Source: Pelodictyon luteolum DSM 273 (lineage in GTDB: Bacteria > Bacteroidota > Chlorobiia > Chlorobiales > Chlorobiaceae). From it: a stretch of 64,000 nucleotides of DNA. Shown here piece after piece: positions 6,912 through 16,217 of the stretch (positions are counted from its first letter, which is position 1; each line of letters begins with the position of its first letter). The position numbers were made by a program, and so were the translations under genes. The notes below the pieces were generated by a model, which saw only the letters and a program-made list of their open reading frames with translations, made no database searches and was not told the origin of the DNA. The stretch lies in assembly GCF_000012485.1 (NCBI RefSeq), contig NC_007512.1:745001-809000 (forward strand). The letters are read 5' to 3'.

Positions 6912-8397
6912 AAGCCTCGAATAAGGCGCCGTAAGGCACCCGGCAACTCAATGGTGTCGCTTTCCACATCTGTGTTCTACGGGCGCTGAAGTACTCCCTC
7001 CACACTGGATCGTGCGGGTTTGCCTTCGTTCTGATTTTGACGTGTCGCTGGATTGGCATGCTGGCTTCCAGAAAGAGCCGTCGTTCTTTCTTTCGGTCCG
7101 CCTCTTCGGCGACGAACACCCATTTCCTGCCTCCTCTGGCATGAAAGTATTTGTCCATGATCCATCGAAGGCCTTTATTTGGGTGTCGTCGTTTCGCCCA
7201 TTTCCAGAGCATTGACCAGACCTCGTGGTCGTTGCGAGCGAAGACGTCTTTGGCGACACTGTGCCGGTGGTAGTTCGCCCATCCCCGCAGGACGGGGTTG
7301 AGGAGACCGATGAGATCCACCTGCTTGATCGTCTTTTTCGCCTTGATGATTCCCCGCACCTTGGTGAGGTGGGCCTTGATGTTCGCTTTCGAGGGCTTGA
7401 TAAGTAGCTTGCCGTCGTACTTGCGCATGTTCCAGCCGAGGAAATCAAATCCTTCCGTAATGTGCGTTACCCTGGTCTTTTCCTCTGAGAGCCAGAGCCC
7501 TCGTTTTTTAAGGAAGTCGACCACTACCGGCATGATCTCATGTTCCAGCCACTCTTTCGAGTTTCCAGTGATGATGAAGTCGTCAGCGTAGCGCACCATA
7601 TGCATTTTCAGTCCTCGTCTTCGCGCTTGCGGAAATGCTGTTGCAAGCGCTTGCTCGAGGCCGTCAAGGCTCATGTTTGCCAGTCCCGGACTGATGATGC
7701 CGCCTTGCGGCGTGCCCGAGGCTGTGGGAAAGAGCTCGTTGTTGAACACGAAGCCTGCCTTCAGCCATTTGCGGAGGATCGGCGTATCCATGGGGATGTT
7801 GTCGACCAGCCATTGGTGGCTGATAGCATCGAAGCACCCGGCAATATCGGCCTCAAGTATCCATTGTGCGGAATCGCGTCTTGCGAGGCAGATGAAACAC
7901 TGTTCTGCCACGTCGGCTGTTGACCGCCATGGTCGGAACCCGTACGAGTTGCCGTCCGCGGTGGTTTCCGCTACAGGCTCCAGTGCAAGCCAGTAGAGCG
8001 CTTGCATGGCCCTGTCTTTCATGGTTGGGATGCCGAGAGGTCGTTGCTTACCGTTCTTCTTCGGAATGTAGGTCCTTCGAAGGGGAAGGGGCTTGTAGCC
8101 TCTTCGTCTCAGCGATGCTGCGGCATTGGCCTTTGCTTTTGATGTTTTCCAGACGTCTCCGTCGACTCCCGGGGTGTTTTTCCCCCGGTTTTCCGTCACC
8201 CGTTTGACGGCAAGAACCTTGCCGCTGTGCGAGTGGGTCAGCAGCCACTGCAAGGCTTTCACCCTGCCATGACGGCCTTCCTTTGTTGCCTTTGCAATAC
8301 GTGCCTGAAGCCTCCTGACCTGTCGCTTGATCCGGGACCAGTTGATCCCTTGCCAGTCGAGGCCGGAAGGTGCACACACAGGGTTATCCGTGTTCAT
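6910..8397 (-). CDS. ltrA: Group II intron reverse transcriptase/maturase
   Basis: 495 residues. Reverse-transcriptase motifs are intact: an N-terminal RT0-like part, GYKPLPLRRTYIPKKNGKQR (palm start), SYGFRPWRS, then the catalytic YADDFIITG near residue 270, and a maturase (X) domain with GFDFLGWNMRK and LNPVLRGWANYHR. It helps fold the intron RNA for splicing and copies it for retrohoming. The C-terminus stops shortly after PHDPVWREYFSARRTQMWK. The CxxC/HNH endonuclease segment that follows this phrase in many relatives is absent, so the protein should lack second-strand cleavage activity. The ORF ends in domain V. Confidence 0.92.
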   Translation of the reverse strand: MNTDNPVCAPSGLDWQGINWSRIKRQVRRLQARIAKATKEGRHGRVKALQWLLTHSHSGKVLAVKRVTENRGKNTPGVDGDVWKTSKAKANAAASLRRRGYKPLPLRRTYIPKKNGKQRPLGIPTMKDRAMQALYWLALEPVAETTADGNSYGFRPWRSTADVAEQCFICLARRDSAQWILEADIAGCFDAISHQWLVDNIPMDTPILRKWLKAGFVFNNELFPTASGTPQGGIISPGLANMSLDGLEQALATAFPQARRRGLKMHMVRYADDFIITGNSKEWLEHEIMPVVVDFLKKRGLWLSEEKTRVTHITEGFDFLGWNMRKYDGKLLIKPSKANIKAHLTKVRGIIKAKKTIKQVDLIGLLNPVLRGWANYHRHSVAKDVFARNDHEVWSMLWKWAKRRHPNKGLRWIMDKYFHARGGRKWVFVAEEADRKKERRLFLEASMPIQRHVKIRTKANPHDPVWREYFSARRTQMWKATPLSCRVPYGALFEA

Positions 8398-8995
8398 TTG
8401 CGTTCCTTCTGCATGGGAGGTTCTTCAAGTTATCTTGCAAATCGAGACCATGAGGACGTCAGCCCGTTTTCACGTGGGGTGATGTTGCAACCCCTATCCG
8501 CCCGATTACAGGACGGCGTTCGCTTCTTCCCCACTCTCATACCCGCACTTTCATGGTCCTTCCTTACAGTCGGATTGCCCGGCATGGCCGGGCGGAAGTA
8601 CGGGGTTTCCGTGTTCCGCGTATAGAACATGCGGATGGGTTAGGTTCCGTCTCTCCACCGGCGGGATTTGTTGGCCGTGTGTGCTCCACATGGAAGGGAG
8701 CATACCTGCCCGCGTACCTTTTGGTCCAAGCGTTGTCAGTGAGCTTTCGCTTGCTTATTATAACGATGGTTGTGACGATTCACCTGCGTTAACCATACCA
8801 TCCTCCCCCTTGCCCCTCTCCGCCTGCTACTGGCAGATTCAGCTTCTCCTCACGGGTCGGCCTACGGTTTCCCGCGGGTACGTTTCCGGTAGCTTCACAC
8901 AGGGCGATTGCTCATCCTGCATGTGCCGGTGGGGGCAGTTGACGGCACAACTGGTTCTGCAAAGAACAGTTCAAATACGCGACTTCACGTCGCAC

Positions 8996-9351
8996 TCCAT
9001 GTCATAATAGCCGTTGTACATGACCGAGAGAATATCCCCATCGCCTTTGATGACGCCGTTGGCTTCGATAGATCCGATTTTATCCACATCGTTTGCCTGA
9101 TAGCCTGCGGCAAGTTCAAGTCTGAAGTCGTTTTTCCTGAGGCCGTATGCAACATTGATTGCGTAGCCCGGTTCATACTTGACCGCATCCTGGAGGGTGT
9201 ATGAGAAGCCGGAGAGGGTTCCCGACAGGTCGGAGTCTCCCATCATGGTCATTCCGCCGGAGATGCTGAGATACGAATCGGTCGAGGCCTCTGCCGGAGA
9301 GGGTGCTGCACAGATGGCGGCCAGAAGAAACGCGAGTACTGATTTTTTCAT
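8996..9351 (-). CDS. Outer-membrane beta-barrel protein, exon 1 (N-terminal half)
   Basis: ATG at 9349-9351 starts a signal peptide (MKKSVLAFLLAAICAAPSPA, with likely cleavage after AEA), followed by beta-strand-like segments (YLSISGGMTMMGDSDL, AVKYEPGYAINVAYGLRK, FRLELAAGYQANDV). The exon stops after ATG-GA at 8996, where the group II intron begins with GTGCG. Without splicing the frame reads only a few more residues (CDVKSRI) to a TGA. Spliced to exon 2, the product is 206 residues, a normal size for OmpA-like or OmpW-like 8-strand barrels. It is adjacent to the Tad operon on the same strand but 115 bases beyond its last gene. Confidence 0.7.
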
Positions 9352-9466
9352 GATATCGTGGTTGTATGGTTGTGGTAAAAGCTGAAAAGGCGTTTTCAGT
9401 GACAGGGAAGGTGCCGGCAGTTGTTTCAATGCCGGCCGGTTTAACGGGTTGCAATGGATGAACGGT

Positions 9467-10207
9467 TCAGAGTGTTCCGGATGCATACGTTCCGAGAATG
9501 CTCCATCCCAGCGCCGCAATTACAATTGCGGGACCGAAGGGCCATTCGGCTTCCGGACTGAAGTTTTTGAACTGGCGCCACACCGCGTACCAGAGTACGG
9601 TGATGATGCCGGAGGCAATCACGATGTAGAGTACACCCTGCATGCCCCACCATGCGGCCAGAGCCGCAAGCAGCTTAAGGTCTCCGCCCCCCATGCCCCT
9701 AACGCCCTTGACTTGTTGGTACACCCACCCGAGCCCGCCGAGCATTACAAGCATTATGGTAGCGGATGCTGCACTGGCGATAAGGCTCTGATGGGTAAGC
9801 CCCGCGTAACTGGCGCCAAGCCCTGCCAGCCCCAGCGGCAGGACCACCCGGTCCGGAAGCATGGTGGTGTCCCAGTCCGCGAGGGCGAGGAGCAGCAGCG
9901 TGCTTGCAAGGCATGCCAAGATCAGCGCACCCCAGATGGCCTCCCCGGTGGCGGTGTTTGCAGCATAGATCCAGATGCCTGCGTTGAGGGCCGGTACCCA
10001 CAGCCGCCGGCCGGCCGGAACGGGTAGCTTGAGCCCGCCGCCCGGGCCCTGCCATTCATCGATGGGAGCCTCGGCCTCCTCGAGCACCTGCTCGGGAATG
10101 ATGCGGGCCAGGGTCACCAGCCGGTCACCTACCCATGCACCACCGAGCAGCCACGGCAGGTATGCCGAGTATGACGGGAGGGATTGCAGGATGTCGTTGG
10201 TGTTCAT
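9467..10207 (-). CDS. tadV: Type IV prepilin peptidase (A24 family), CpaA/TadV-like
   Basis: 246 residues, strongly hydrophobic with about six membrane segments. The two catalytic aspartates of the aspartyl prepilin peptidases are visible: LADWDTTMLPDRVVLPLG (first Asp near residue 110) and the GxGD-type GVRGMGGGDLKLL (near residue 170). It would remove the leader of the Flp prepilin and of the TadE/TadG pseudopilins at the inner membrane. It is the last gene of the Tad operon, 7 bases after tadC. The N-terminal ~80 residues are longer than in minimal CpaA proteins and lack the zinc-binding cysteines of PilD-type methylating enzymes. Confidence 0.85.
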   Translation of the reverse strand: MNTNDILQSLPSYSAYLPWLLGGAWVGDRLVTLARIIPEQVLEEAEAPIDEWQGPGGGLKLPVPAGRRLWVPALNAGIWIYAANTATGEAIWGALILACLASTLLLLALADWDTTMLPDRVVLPLGLAGLGASYAGLTHQSLIASAASATIMLVMLGGLGWVYQQVKGVRGMGGGDLKLLAALAAWWGMQGVLYIVIASGIITVLWYAVWRQFKNFSPEAEWPFGPAIVIAALGWSILGTYASGTL

Positions 10208-10214
10208 GGTTGGC

Positions 10215-11156
10215 TTACTTTGAGAAAACTTCCATTATCTGTATGATGGCAGGTCCCAACAGCACCATCAGGAGCGTGGGGAAAATGAACAGAACGAGCG
10301 GAATGGTCATTTTGACCGGAATCTTTGCCGCCATCTCTTCAGCACGCTGGGTACGGCGTGAACGCAGCATGTCGGACTGCACCCGGAGCGACTCAGCCAT
10401 GCCGGTGCCGAATTTGTCGGCCTGCACGAACATGGTGACGAGGTCGTTCATGTCTTTAAGATTCGTGCGGAGCGCCAGATTGCGCAGGGCTTCGATGCGG
10501 GTTGCTCCGGCTCGTATTTCAAGGACCGAGAGGTAAAACTCCTGGGCCAGATCGGGGTTGCCGCGGGCCATTTCCCGGGATATGCGGGCAATGGCCGAAT
10601 CGATGCCCATGCCTGACTCGGTGCAGACGACCATGAGATCAATCATGTCCGGCAGGCTGTTGCGCATGCGTTCATGGCGCTGTTGGGTAATGAAGCGCAG
10701 CGCAAGTTCGGGGATGTAGTAGCCGGCCGCGGCTGTAGAGAGCACCAGCAGCAGGGACTGGGTGAGGGGGACGCCGGGCCGGAAGAAATACAGAAACAGC
10801 CCGAGTGCCGCCGGAAGCACCACGGTGAGGAGGGTTTTTACGGCAAAGTAGTAGCGGGGCGCATTTTTGCTGCGGATGCCGGCCTGCAGGAACTTGAGCT
10901 GGACTGCGGAGCTCTGCCACCCTTCTTCCGGGAGCGAAAGCCTGGAGAGGATGTTGATGACGTTTCCCACTGTTGCGGAATTGGCCGCCTTGGTCCCGGC
11001 CGATACGGCAGGGGTCCGGGCCGTGTCCTTGCCGGCAATTCCGCTGATGCGCTTGTTAAGGGCGTAGGCGGCTGCCCAGTCGTACAGGACGTAGACAAGG
11101 GCTACTGCGGCGGCTCCCGAGAGCACGATGGCAAGCAGTTCCAGAATGGTTTGCAT
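10215..11156 (-). CDS. tadC: Tad pilus inner-membrane platform protein TadC
   Basis: 313 residues of the T2SSF/GspF family. N-terminal membrane segment (ILLELLAIVLSGAAAVALVY-like hydrophobic start), two central membrane helices, then the cytoplasmic helical domain LPDMIDLMVVCTESGMGIDS and RTNLKDMNDLVTMFVQADKF, then IPVKMTIPLVLFIFPTLLMV at the end. TadB and TadC form the inner-membrane base through which the TadA ATPase powers Flp pilus assembly. It starts 18 bases after tadB. Confidence 0.9.
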   Translation of the reverse strand: MQTILELLAIVLSGAAAVALVYVLYDWAAAYALNKRISGIAGKDTARTPAVSAGTKAANSATVGNVINILSRLSLPEEGWQSSAVQLKFLQAGIRSKNAPRYYFAVKTLLTVVLPAALGLFLYFFRPGVPLTQSLLLVLSTAAAGYYIPELALRFITQQRHERMRNSLPDMIDLMVVCTESGMGIDSAIARISREMARGNPDLAQEFYLSVLEIRAGATRIEALRNLALRTNLKDMNDLVTMFVQADKFGTGMAESLRVQSDMLRSRRTQRAEEMAAKIPVKMTIPLVLFIFPTLLMVLLGPAIIQIMEVFSK

Positions 11157-11174
11157 GGTGGTGGTGTCTAAGGG

Positions 11175-12143
11175 TTAAACCTTGATCTGGACGATGCGTT
11201 TGAGCACCACGAATCCTACGGACATGAGCCCTGCGCCGATGAGCATGAGATTGTTGCCCCGGGACGTGGTCCAGAGCAGCGAGATATATTCAGGGTTGAT
11301 GAGCGAGAGGACCATCATGAGCACAAACGGCATGCTTCCGAGTACCCAGCCCGATGCCCGCCCTTCGGATGAAAGGGTGCGGATCTTTCCGCGCAGCTTG
11401 ATGCGGTGCCGTATCGTTCTGGCCAGCCCGTCGAACAGCTCGGTGAGGTTTCCTCCGGTCTCATGCTGGATCGTGAGCGAGATGACGAAGAAGTTGAGAT
11501 CGGTGCTCTGCATCCGCTCGGCGAGACGGCCGATGGCCTCTTTGAAGGGAATGCCGAAACCGATTTCATCAAAGACAATCTTGAACTCGTAGCCTATCGG
11601 TTCCCCGAACTCCTGGCCAACCATGCCCATGGCCGGAGCGAGGCTGTGGCCTGCACGCAGTGCGCGTGAGATATGGTCAAGCGCTTCGGGCAGCTTGTCC
11701 TCGAAAGCCCGGAGGCGTCGGTCGGCCAGTTGCATCAGCCATAGGACCGGCATGCCGGCGACGGCTGCGGCAACCACCAGCGTGAGCAGGGGGTGGGTAT
11801 GGCGGAGAAGGCCCAACGCCATCACCCCCGTAAACAGGGTGCTCATGAGGATCATGATGCGACGGGTAGTGAGAGGACCATGAGCTCGCAGTACAAGGTT
11901 TTCAAGCTGAACGTATGCTTTGAAGCGCCCACGCAGCCATTTTTCAATTGCGCTGTCTTTCTGGGCATTCTGCATGCCGCCGCTCCGTTTTCCATCGCTG
12001 TGAACAGCGTCTCGGACAGTCTGCAGGCGCTGCTTTTTCGTCTTGCTGCCGGCGCTTAAGTACCGGGCCCATGCCCAGTAGAGCAGGAGCGTCAGGAGCA
12101 GTGCGGCCTCGAATGCAAGGAAGGGGATCAGGTACTGTGCCAT
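11175..12143 (-). CDS. tadB: Tad pilus inner-membrane platform protein TadB
   Basis: 322 residues, GspF-family. It has an N-terminal membrane helix, a basic linker, a central pair of helices (LVVAAAVAGMPVLWLMQLAD), and the conserved LPEALDHISRALRAGHSLAP and TDLNFFVISLTIQHETGGNL signatures of TadB, with a C-terminal membrane helix. Partner of TadC in the inner-membrane platform. It lies 11 bases after the ATPase gene in the same operon, which supports the assignment over generic type II secretion. Confidence 0.92.
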   Translation of the reverse strand: MAQYLIPFLAFEAALLLTLLLYWAWARYLSAGSKTKKQRLQTVRDAVHSDGKRSGGMQNAQKDSAIEKWLRGRFKAYVQLENLVLRAHGPLTTRRIMILMSTLFTGVMALGLLRHTHPLLTLVVAAAVAGMPVLWLMQLADRRLRAFEDKLPEALDHISRALRAGHSLAPAMGMVGQEFGEPIGYEFKIVFDEIGFGIPFKEAIGRLAERMQSTDLNFFVISLTIQHETGGNLTELFDGLARTIRHRIKLRGKIRTLSSEGRASGWVLGSMPFVLMMVLSLINPEYISLLWTTSRGNNLMLIGAGLMSVGFVVLKRIVQIKV

Positions 12144-12154
12144 GATGAGTGGGG

Positions 12155-13594
12155 TTAATCGTTGGCGTCAGGATCGAAGAGTCCCTCGCTGAGCTGGATG
12201 CCGTAGGTGAGTATCTTCTCGTACACTTTGGGGCGCACACCCGTTGCCCTGAAGAGGCCTTCCACCGTTCCGTCCGGTTTCGTGCCGGTGCGTGTGTAGC
12301 TGAAGATTTCCTGGGTAGTGATCATTTCACCCTCCATGCCGGTGATTTCCTGGATGCTCGTGATCTTGCGGCTGCCGTCACTCTGCCGTGAGATCTGGAT
12401 GATGAAGTGGATCGACGAGATGATGAGCTGGCGCAGCGCTTTTGTCGGCAGGCTGATGCCGGCCATTCCTACCAGATTTTCGAGGCGGCCGAGCGCATCC
12501 CGGGAGCTGTTGGCATGAATGGTGGTAAGGGAGCCGTCATGGCCGGTGTTCATGGCCTGCAGCATATCGATCACCTCGCTGCTCCGGACCTCGCCGAGCA
12601 CGATGCGGTCAGGCCGCATGCGCAGCGTGTTTTTCACAAGGGCGCGCATGGTGATTTCACCTTTGCCTTCGATGTTCGGCGGGCGGGTTTCCAGATGAAT
12701 GACGTGGTCGTGCTGGAACTGCAGCTCGGCAGTGTCTTCAATGGTGACGATGCGTTCATCGGCCGGGATATAGCCCGAGAGGATGTTGAGCAGCGTGGTC
12801 TTGCCCGAACCGGTGCCACCTGAAATGATGATGTTGCACTTGACCTTGACGAGTGCCGCGAGTAGTTCTGCAACGGCAGGCGTGAGGGTCTCTTTTTGCA
12901 CGATGTCATCCATCTGCAGCGGCACCACCGAAAAGCGCCGGATGGTGAGGATCGGGCCGTCGAGAGCGAGCGGCGGAATGATGGCGTTGACGCGCGATCC
13001 GTCGGGGAGGCGGGCATCGACCATAGGGCTGGATTCATCGATGCGTCGTCCCACACGGGAGACGATCTTGTCGATGATCTTCATGAGGTGCGCGTCGTCG
13101 TTGAAGCGCACATCGGTCAGTTCGATCTTCCCCTTCTTTTCGATATAGACATTATGATAGCCGTTGACCATGATTTCAGAAATGGCCGGGTCGGCAAGGA
13201 GGGGCTCCAAGGGGCCGAGACCCATGATCTCGTTTTTGAGGTCGGCAATCAGTCGTGTTCGCTCCTGATCGTTCAGGGGAATGGCTTCTTCTTCGATGAG
13301 TTCCAGAAGGAGTGTTCCGAGCTGTGTGCGCAGCTGCTCGGGGCTCAGGCTCTCGATGGAGTTGAGGTCGATTCTGGTAAGGAGCTTCTGGTGCAGCTTC
13401 CTTTTGGTCGCATAAAAGTCCAGTCCCGGGGCGGCTTTGGCTTTTGCCGCCGGTGCGGGTGCCGGTGAAGTCTTCTGCTGGGCACCGGTTGGATTTGGCG
13501 GTGCCTCAACGGCCGGAACCGCCGGTGTTGAGGGAGCCACAACCCGTTTCGAGGTGAGACTCCAGCGGGCTACCTGATCTTTAAGCGTTGCCAT
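12155..13594 (-). CDS. cpaF: Tad pilus assembly ATPase CpaF/TadA
   Basis: 479 residues of the secretion ATPase (GspE/VirB11-like) family. A proline/alanine-rich N-terminal linker (~residues 20-55) precedes the N-terminal domain ([20 protein letters not shown]) and the ATPase core: Walker [10 protein letters not shown], Asp box [20 protein letters not shown] (Walker B region) and the His box [13 protein letters not shown]. It energises Flp pilin polymerisation at the cytoplasmic face. The gene start overlaps the cpaE end by 25 bases, implying translational coupling. Confidence 0.95.
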   Translation of the reverse strand: MATLKDQVARWSLTSKRVVAPSTPAVPAVEAPPNPTGAQQKTSPAPAPAAKAKAAPGLDFYATKRKLHQKLLTRIDLNSIESLSPEQLRTQLGTLLLELIEEEAIPLNDQERTRLIADLKNEIMGLGPLEPLLADPAISEIMVNGYHNVYIEKKGKIELTDVRFNDDAHLMKIIDKIVSRVGRRIDESSPMVDARLPDGSRVNAIIPPLALDGPILTIRRFSVVPLQMDDIVQKETLTPAVAELLAALVKVKCNIIISGGTGSGKTTLLNILSGYIPADERIVTIEDTAELQFQHDHVIHLETRPPNIEGKGEITMRALVKNTLRMRPDRIVLGEVRSSEVIDMLQAMNTGHDGSLTTIHANSSRDALGRLENLVGMAGISLPTKALRQLIISSIHFIIQISRQSDGSRKITSIQEITGMEGEMITTQEIFSYTRTGTKPDGTVEGLFRATGVRPKVYEKILTYGIQLSEGLFDPDAND

Positions 13595-14715
13595 AGCGAG
13601 TGTTTTTGGTTACTGCTGCCTGTAATCTCAGAGCTCCATTCAGTGAAGGCTTTCGAGAGTTTTGATTTCGGTGCCACCTGCATGAGCGGCTTGCCGACGA
13701 GGAGTGACTCCTCAAGGGCGTCGCTGTCGGAAGGGATGCGCCTGTTGATTGGTATCCCGATGACTTTCTCCATTTCGGTGCCGGAGAGACGCACGCTGCC
13801 CTCGGCACGGTTGAGGATGATTTCAATCCGTGAAACGGGCTTGTCGAAGTCTTTGGAGAGCTTGAGCAGCTGCCCCGCCCGGCGGAGCGAGGGCAGGGAC
13901 GGGGAGGTGACGACCGCCAGATCGTCAAGGTGTTCGAGCGCCCATATCCCTACCTGGTCGAGGCATGAACCGAAGTCAAGCAGAATGTAGTCGTAACAGG
14001 TTGCGGCAATCCGGATGAGTTCGCTCACGCGCTCGGGTTCGATGTGCACGGTTTTTTCGAACGAAGCGGGTGATGGGATGAGCCGGAGCGTCGGGCTGAT
14101 ATGCTGCACCATGCTTTCGATGAGCGAACGGTCGAGCCGCTCGGTTTCAGCGGAAATGTCCGCCAGATCCTGCGGATGGTTGACTCCGGTGAGGTACATG
14201 TCGAGGTCCCCGAAGGGCAGGGAGATATCGATGGCCAGCACGCGGGTTCCGGGCTCCTGAGATAGCGCAACGGCCAGATTGGCCGCCAGGCACGAACCGC
14301 CATCTCCCCCCTTTGCAGAGACAAATCCCATGACCCGCCCCCTGCTGGAGGCTTTGCCGTTGCTGCGCAGACCTGCGCGCTCAATGACGCGCTGCAGTGT
14401 TTCCGGGGCGCTGTCGACTATGACCTCCCGCACACCGGCGCGCATCAGCGCCAGCAGCTGTTCGGGCTGGGACTCTGGGTGCAGGGCAATGACGGCGGCC
14501 TCTGGCAGGGCGAGGCAGAGCTTTTCAACTTCCAGGGTGTAGGGTGACTCGATTGGTTCAAAGCCTACGAGAAACACGAGGTCCGGCTGCGCTGCCGTGA
14601 GCCGGCGCACCATGTCACCCGGCTCGCCAACCAGCCTGGTCAGCTGATGCTGGCCTGTGGCAAGGAGGGTATCGGGGACCTCCCATGGCCGGGGCGAGTA
14701 CACAACAATCTTCAT
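13570..14715 (-). CDS. cpaE: Tad pilus localisation protein CpaE/TadZ (ParA/MinD-like)
   Basis: 381 residues: an N-terminal atypical receiver domain (~1-115) and a MinD-like ATPase domain. Its P-loop is deviant: FVSAKGGDGGSCLAANLAVA has Gly where the canonical sequence GKST/GKT has the lysine. Atypical P-loops are known in TadZ/CpaE, which place the pilus machine at the pole rather than act as strong ATPases. The DxSLPFGD switch (AIDISLPFGDLDMYL) and YDYILLDFG segment are present. It overlaps cpaF. Confidence 0.88.
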   Translation of the reverse strand: MKIVVYSPRPWEVPDTLLATGQHQLTRLVGEPGDMVRRLTAAQPDLVFLVGFEPIESPYTLEVEKLCLALPEAAVIALHPESQPEQLLALMRAGVREVIVDSAPETLQRVIERAGLRSNGKASSRGRVMGFVSAKGGDGGSCLAANLAVALSQEPGTRVLAIDISLPFGDLDMYLTGVNHPQDLADISAETERLDRSLIESMVQHISPTLRLIPSPASFEKTVHIEPERVSELIRIAATCYDYILLDFGSCLDQVGIWALEHLDDLAVVTSPSLPSLRRAGQLLKLSKDFDKPVSRIEIILNRAEGSVRLSGTEMEKVIGIPINRRIPSDSDALEESLLVGKPLMQVAPKSKLSKAFTEWSSEITGSSNQKHSLWQRLKIR

Positions 14716-14721
14716 GGCTGT

Positions 14722-15792
14722 TTATTTGACCAGTATGGGAGGAGTGTAGGCACCGTATGCTATCCCGTTTCCAGTTCCCGGGGTTGTTCCAGGGATGAGA
14801 GCGGTGTTTACGAAATGGCCGGAGATATATTTCCCATCTCTTCCTTGCTTGCCGGCGTGATCAATATGAAATGCGGCGATTGCTACGATAGGCTGAGAAG
14901 AGTTTGCTTTAATGTTGTCAACAACGAATATGCCTACATCTTTATCCTCGGGTACGAAATCGAATCCATGAGCTTTGGTCCCAGGCTGTATATAGGTGTT
15001 GTCACCGATGTATAATGCGGTGTCGTTGCCGTTGGTAGTGAGGTCCTTGAGTAGATCCCACAGGAATCGGCCGCTCGGATTTCCGTCCTCAGTCTGAAAG
15101 GTGGTCCATTCGCCCGACAACACGCCATCATCGCTATCTTCGAAGTGGTAGATGGAGCCAAGCTTAATGGTCGGGGCGACACCATTTTCCAGCACAGGGG
15201 AGTTTGTATCCCGGTCCCAGTAATGATCAAGCATTGGAGTTGCAATGACAAAGGGGAACATACCTGTTCCACCGGAGGGTGGAGCTATCACGGCAATAGC
15301 GCTGGCCTGGATGCTTCTTTCAGTAATGCCCAGAATTGGCGCGAAGAGGAGCTGCAGGGGGCCGTTGTTCTGGGTCGCGGAGATGGCTGTTGTGACGCGA
15401 ACTGCGGGGACATCACCTGTTGCGGGTACGCCGGGTGTGCCGGCAGGGCGCATGCCGAGTGCCGGGTTCAGGATGTTCCAGTAGCCCGTTTCAATGGCAG
15501 CATCCTGAATCTGCCCGCCATTGGCGACGTTGCTTCGTGCTACATCCAGTGCCTTGATGGATGCCGCTGACCAGTTGTAGGGCTGGCCCCCGGGGTCGCT
15601 CAGCGAGCGGGCACCGCCGAGTGATGCGGCGTCGGCCGCATTCTGCAGCTCGACTTTGACCAGGTGGATGCGGGCCAGGTCAACCGCCAAGGCGGCAAAA
15701 CCCAGCAGTACCGGCAGGACAATGGCGAACAGGATGGCCGTGCCGCCACGCTGGCTTTGCAGTCGCCTGGAGCTGTGGTGTTTGTGTTCCAT
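14722..15792 (-). CDS. tadG: TadG-like pseudopilin / Flp-associated protein
   Basis: 356 residues. The start MEHKHHSSRRLQSQRGGTAI followed by a hydrophobic helix (LFAIVLPVLLGFAALAVDLA) is the TadG/TadE-type N-terminus, and VKVELQNAADAASLGGARSL is the DUF2134/TadG signature. The rest is a periplasmic beta-rich domain of unknown structure. TadE and TadG are pseudopilins or anchoring proteins needed for Tad pilus assembly. It ends 7 bases before cpaE and begins 2 bases after tadE. Confidence 0.82.
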   Translation of the reverse strand: MEHKHHSSRRLQSQRGGTAILFAIVLPVLLGFAALAVDLARIHLVKVELQNAADAASLGGARSLSDPGGQPYNWSAASIKALDVARSNVANGGQIQDAAIETGYWNILNPALGMRPAGTPGVPATGDVPAVRVTTAISATQNNGPLQLLFAPILGITERSIQASAIAVIAPPSGGTGMFPFVIATPMLDHYWDRDTNSPVLENGVAPTIKLGSIYHFEDSDDGVLSGEWTTFQTEDGNPSGRFLWDLLKDLTTNGNDTALYIGDNTYIQPGTKAHGFDFVPEDKDVGIFVVDNIKANSSQPIVAIAAFHIDHAGKQGRDGKYISGHFVNTALIPGTTPGTGNGIAYGAYTPPILVK

Positions 15793-15794
15793 GG

Positions 15795-16217
15795 CTATTC
15801 AAGTCTCATGCTGGTTTGGGCCGAGGTTGTGAGGCCCGAAAAAATGTAGAACCCGGTGTAATTGCCGCTGGCCGTGACGGTGAGAATGTCGCCCGAAACG
15901 CTGGCCTGGGGCACGGGGGTGGCGTCGGAGCCGAATGAGATGACGCTGCTGCAGAGCGGCAGGGCTGCATTGACGGCATTGGCGGTGTTGTTTCCGTCCG
16001 CGTCATACAGCACTCCTGCACGTGCCCCTTCCCGGGTTGCCATGGTGAGCACGGTTTTGTTGTAGAGCGCGACGGAAAAGTAGACTACCCCGAAAAGCAG
16101 CATGAGCAGCACGGGCAGGATGAAGGCGAACTCGACCAGTACGCTGCCTTTCTGGTCCCGCGCCTGTCCATGTGAGGGCGCCGGGAGCACAAGCGCCTGC
16201 CTTTCCCGGGTGTTCAT
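15795..16217 (-). CDS. tadE: TadE-like pseudopilin
   Basis: 140 residues. After a polar leader, KGSVLVEFAFILPVLLMLLF followed by GVVYFSVALYNKTVLTMATRE and GARAG matches the TadE domain: a Gly-x-x-x-x-E prepilin-like cleavage motif and a hydrophobic stalk. It would be processed by the prepilin peptidase at the end of the operon. The start ATG overlaps the secretin stop (ATGA type), showing coupling. Confidence 0.88.
   Translation of the reverse strand: MNTRERQALVLPAPSHGQARDQKGSVLVEFAFILPVLLMLLFGVVYFSVALYNKTVLTMATREGARAGVLYDADGNNTANAVNAALPLCSSVISFGSDATPVPQASVSGDILTVTASGNYTGFYIFSGLTTSAQTSMRLE

Larger units (their letters stand above)
6834..8995 (-). mobile_element. Group II intron inserted in an outer-membrane protein gene
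   Basis: A 2,162-base retroelement on the minus strand. The 5' end is GTGCG at 8991-8995; the 3' end is ...CGATTAT at 6834. Domain V is at 6878-6911 with its GAAA tetraloop and a 3' GGTTC strand, followed by a domain VI stem with an unpaired A. Exon pairing is visible: the last exon bases ACATGGA (IBS1, 8996-9002) match TCCATGT (EBS1, 8688-8694 reversed), and exon bases TATTAT (IBS2) match ATAATA (EBS2, 8756-8761 reversed). The multidomain reverse transcriptase lies in domain IV. Perfect pairing and exact frame restoration indicate a splicing-competent intron. Confidence 0.9.

Noticed and set aside
6910-8397. Retron or DGR reverse transcriptase
   Set aside because: Domain V hairpin, maturase domain and exon-pairing sites show a group II intron; no template/variable repeats or msr/msd RNA.
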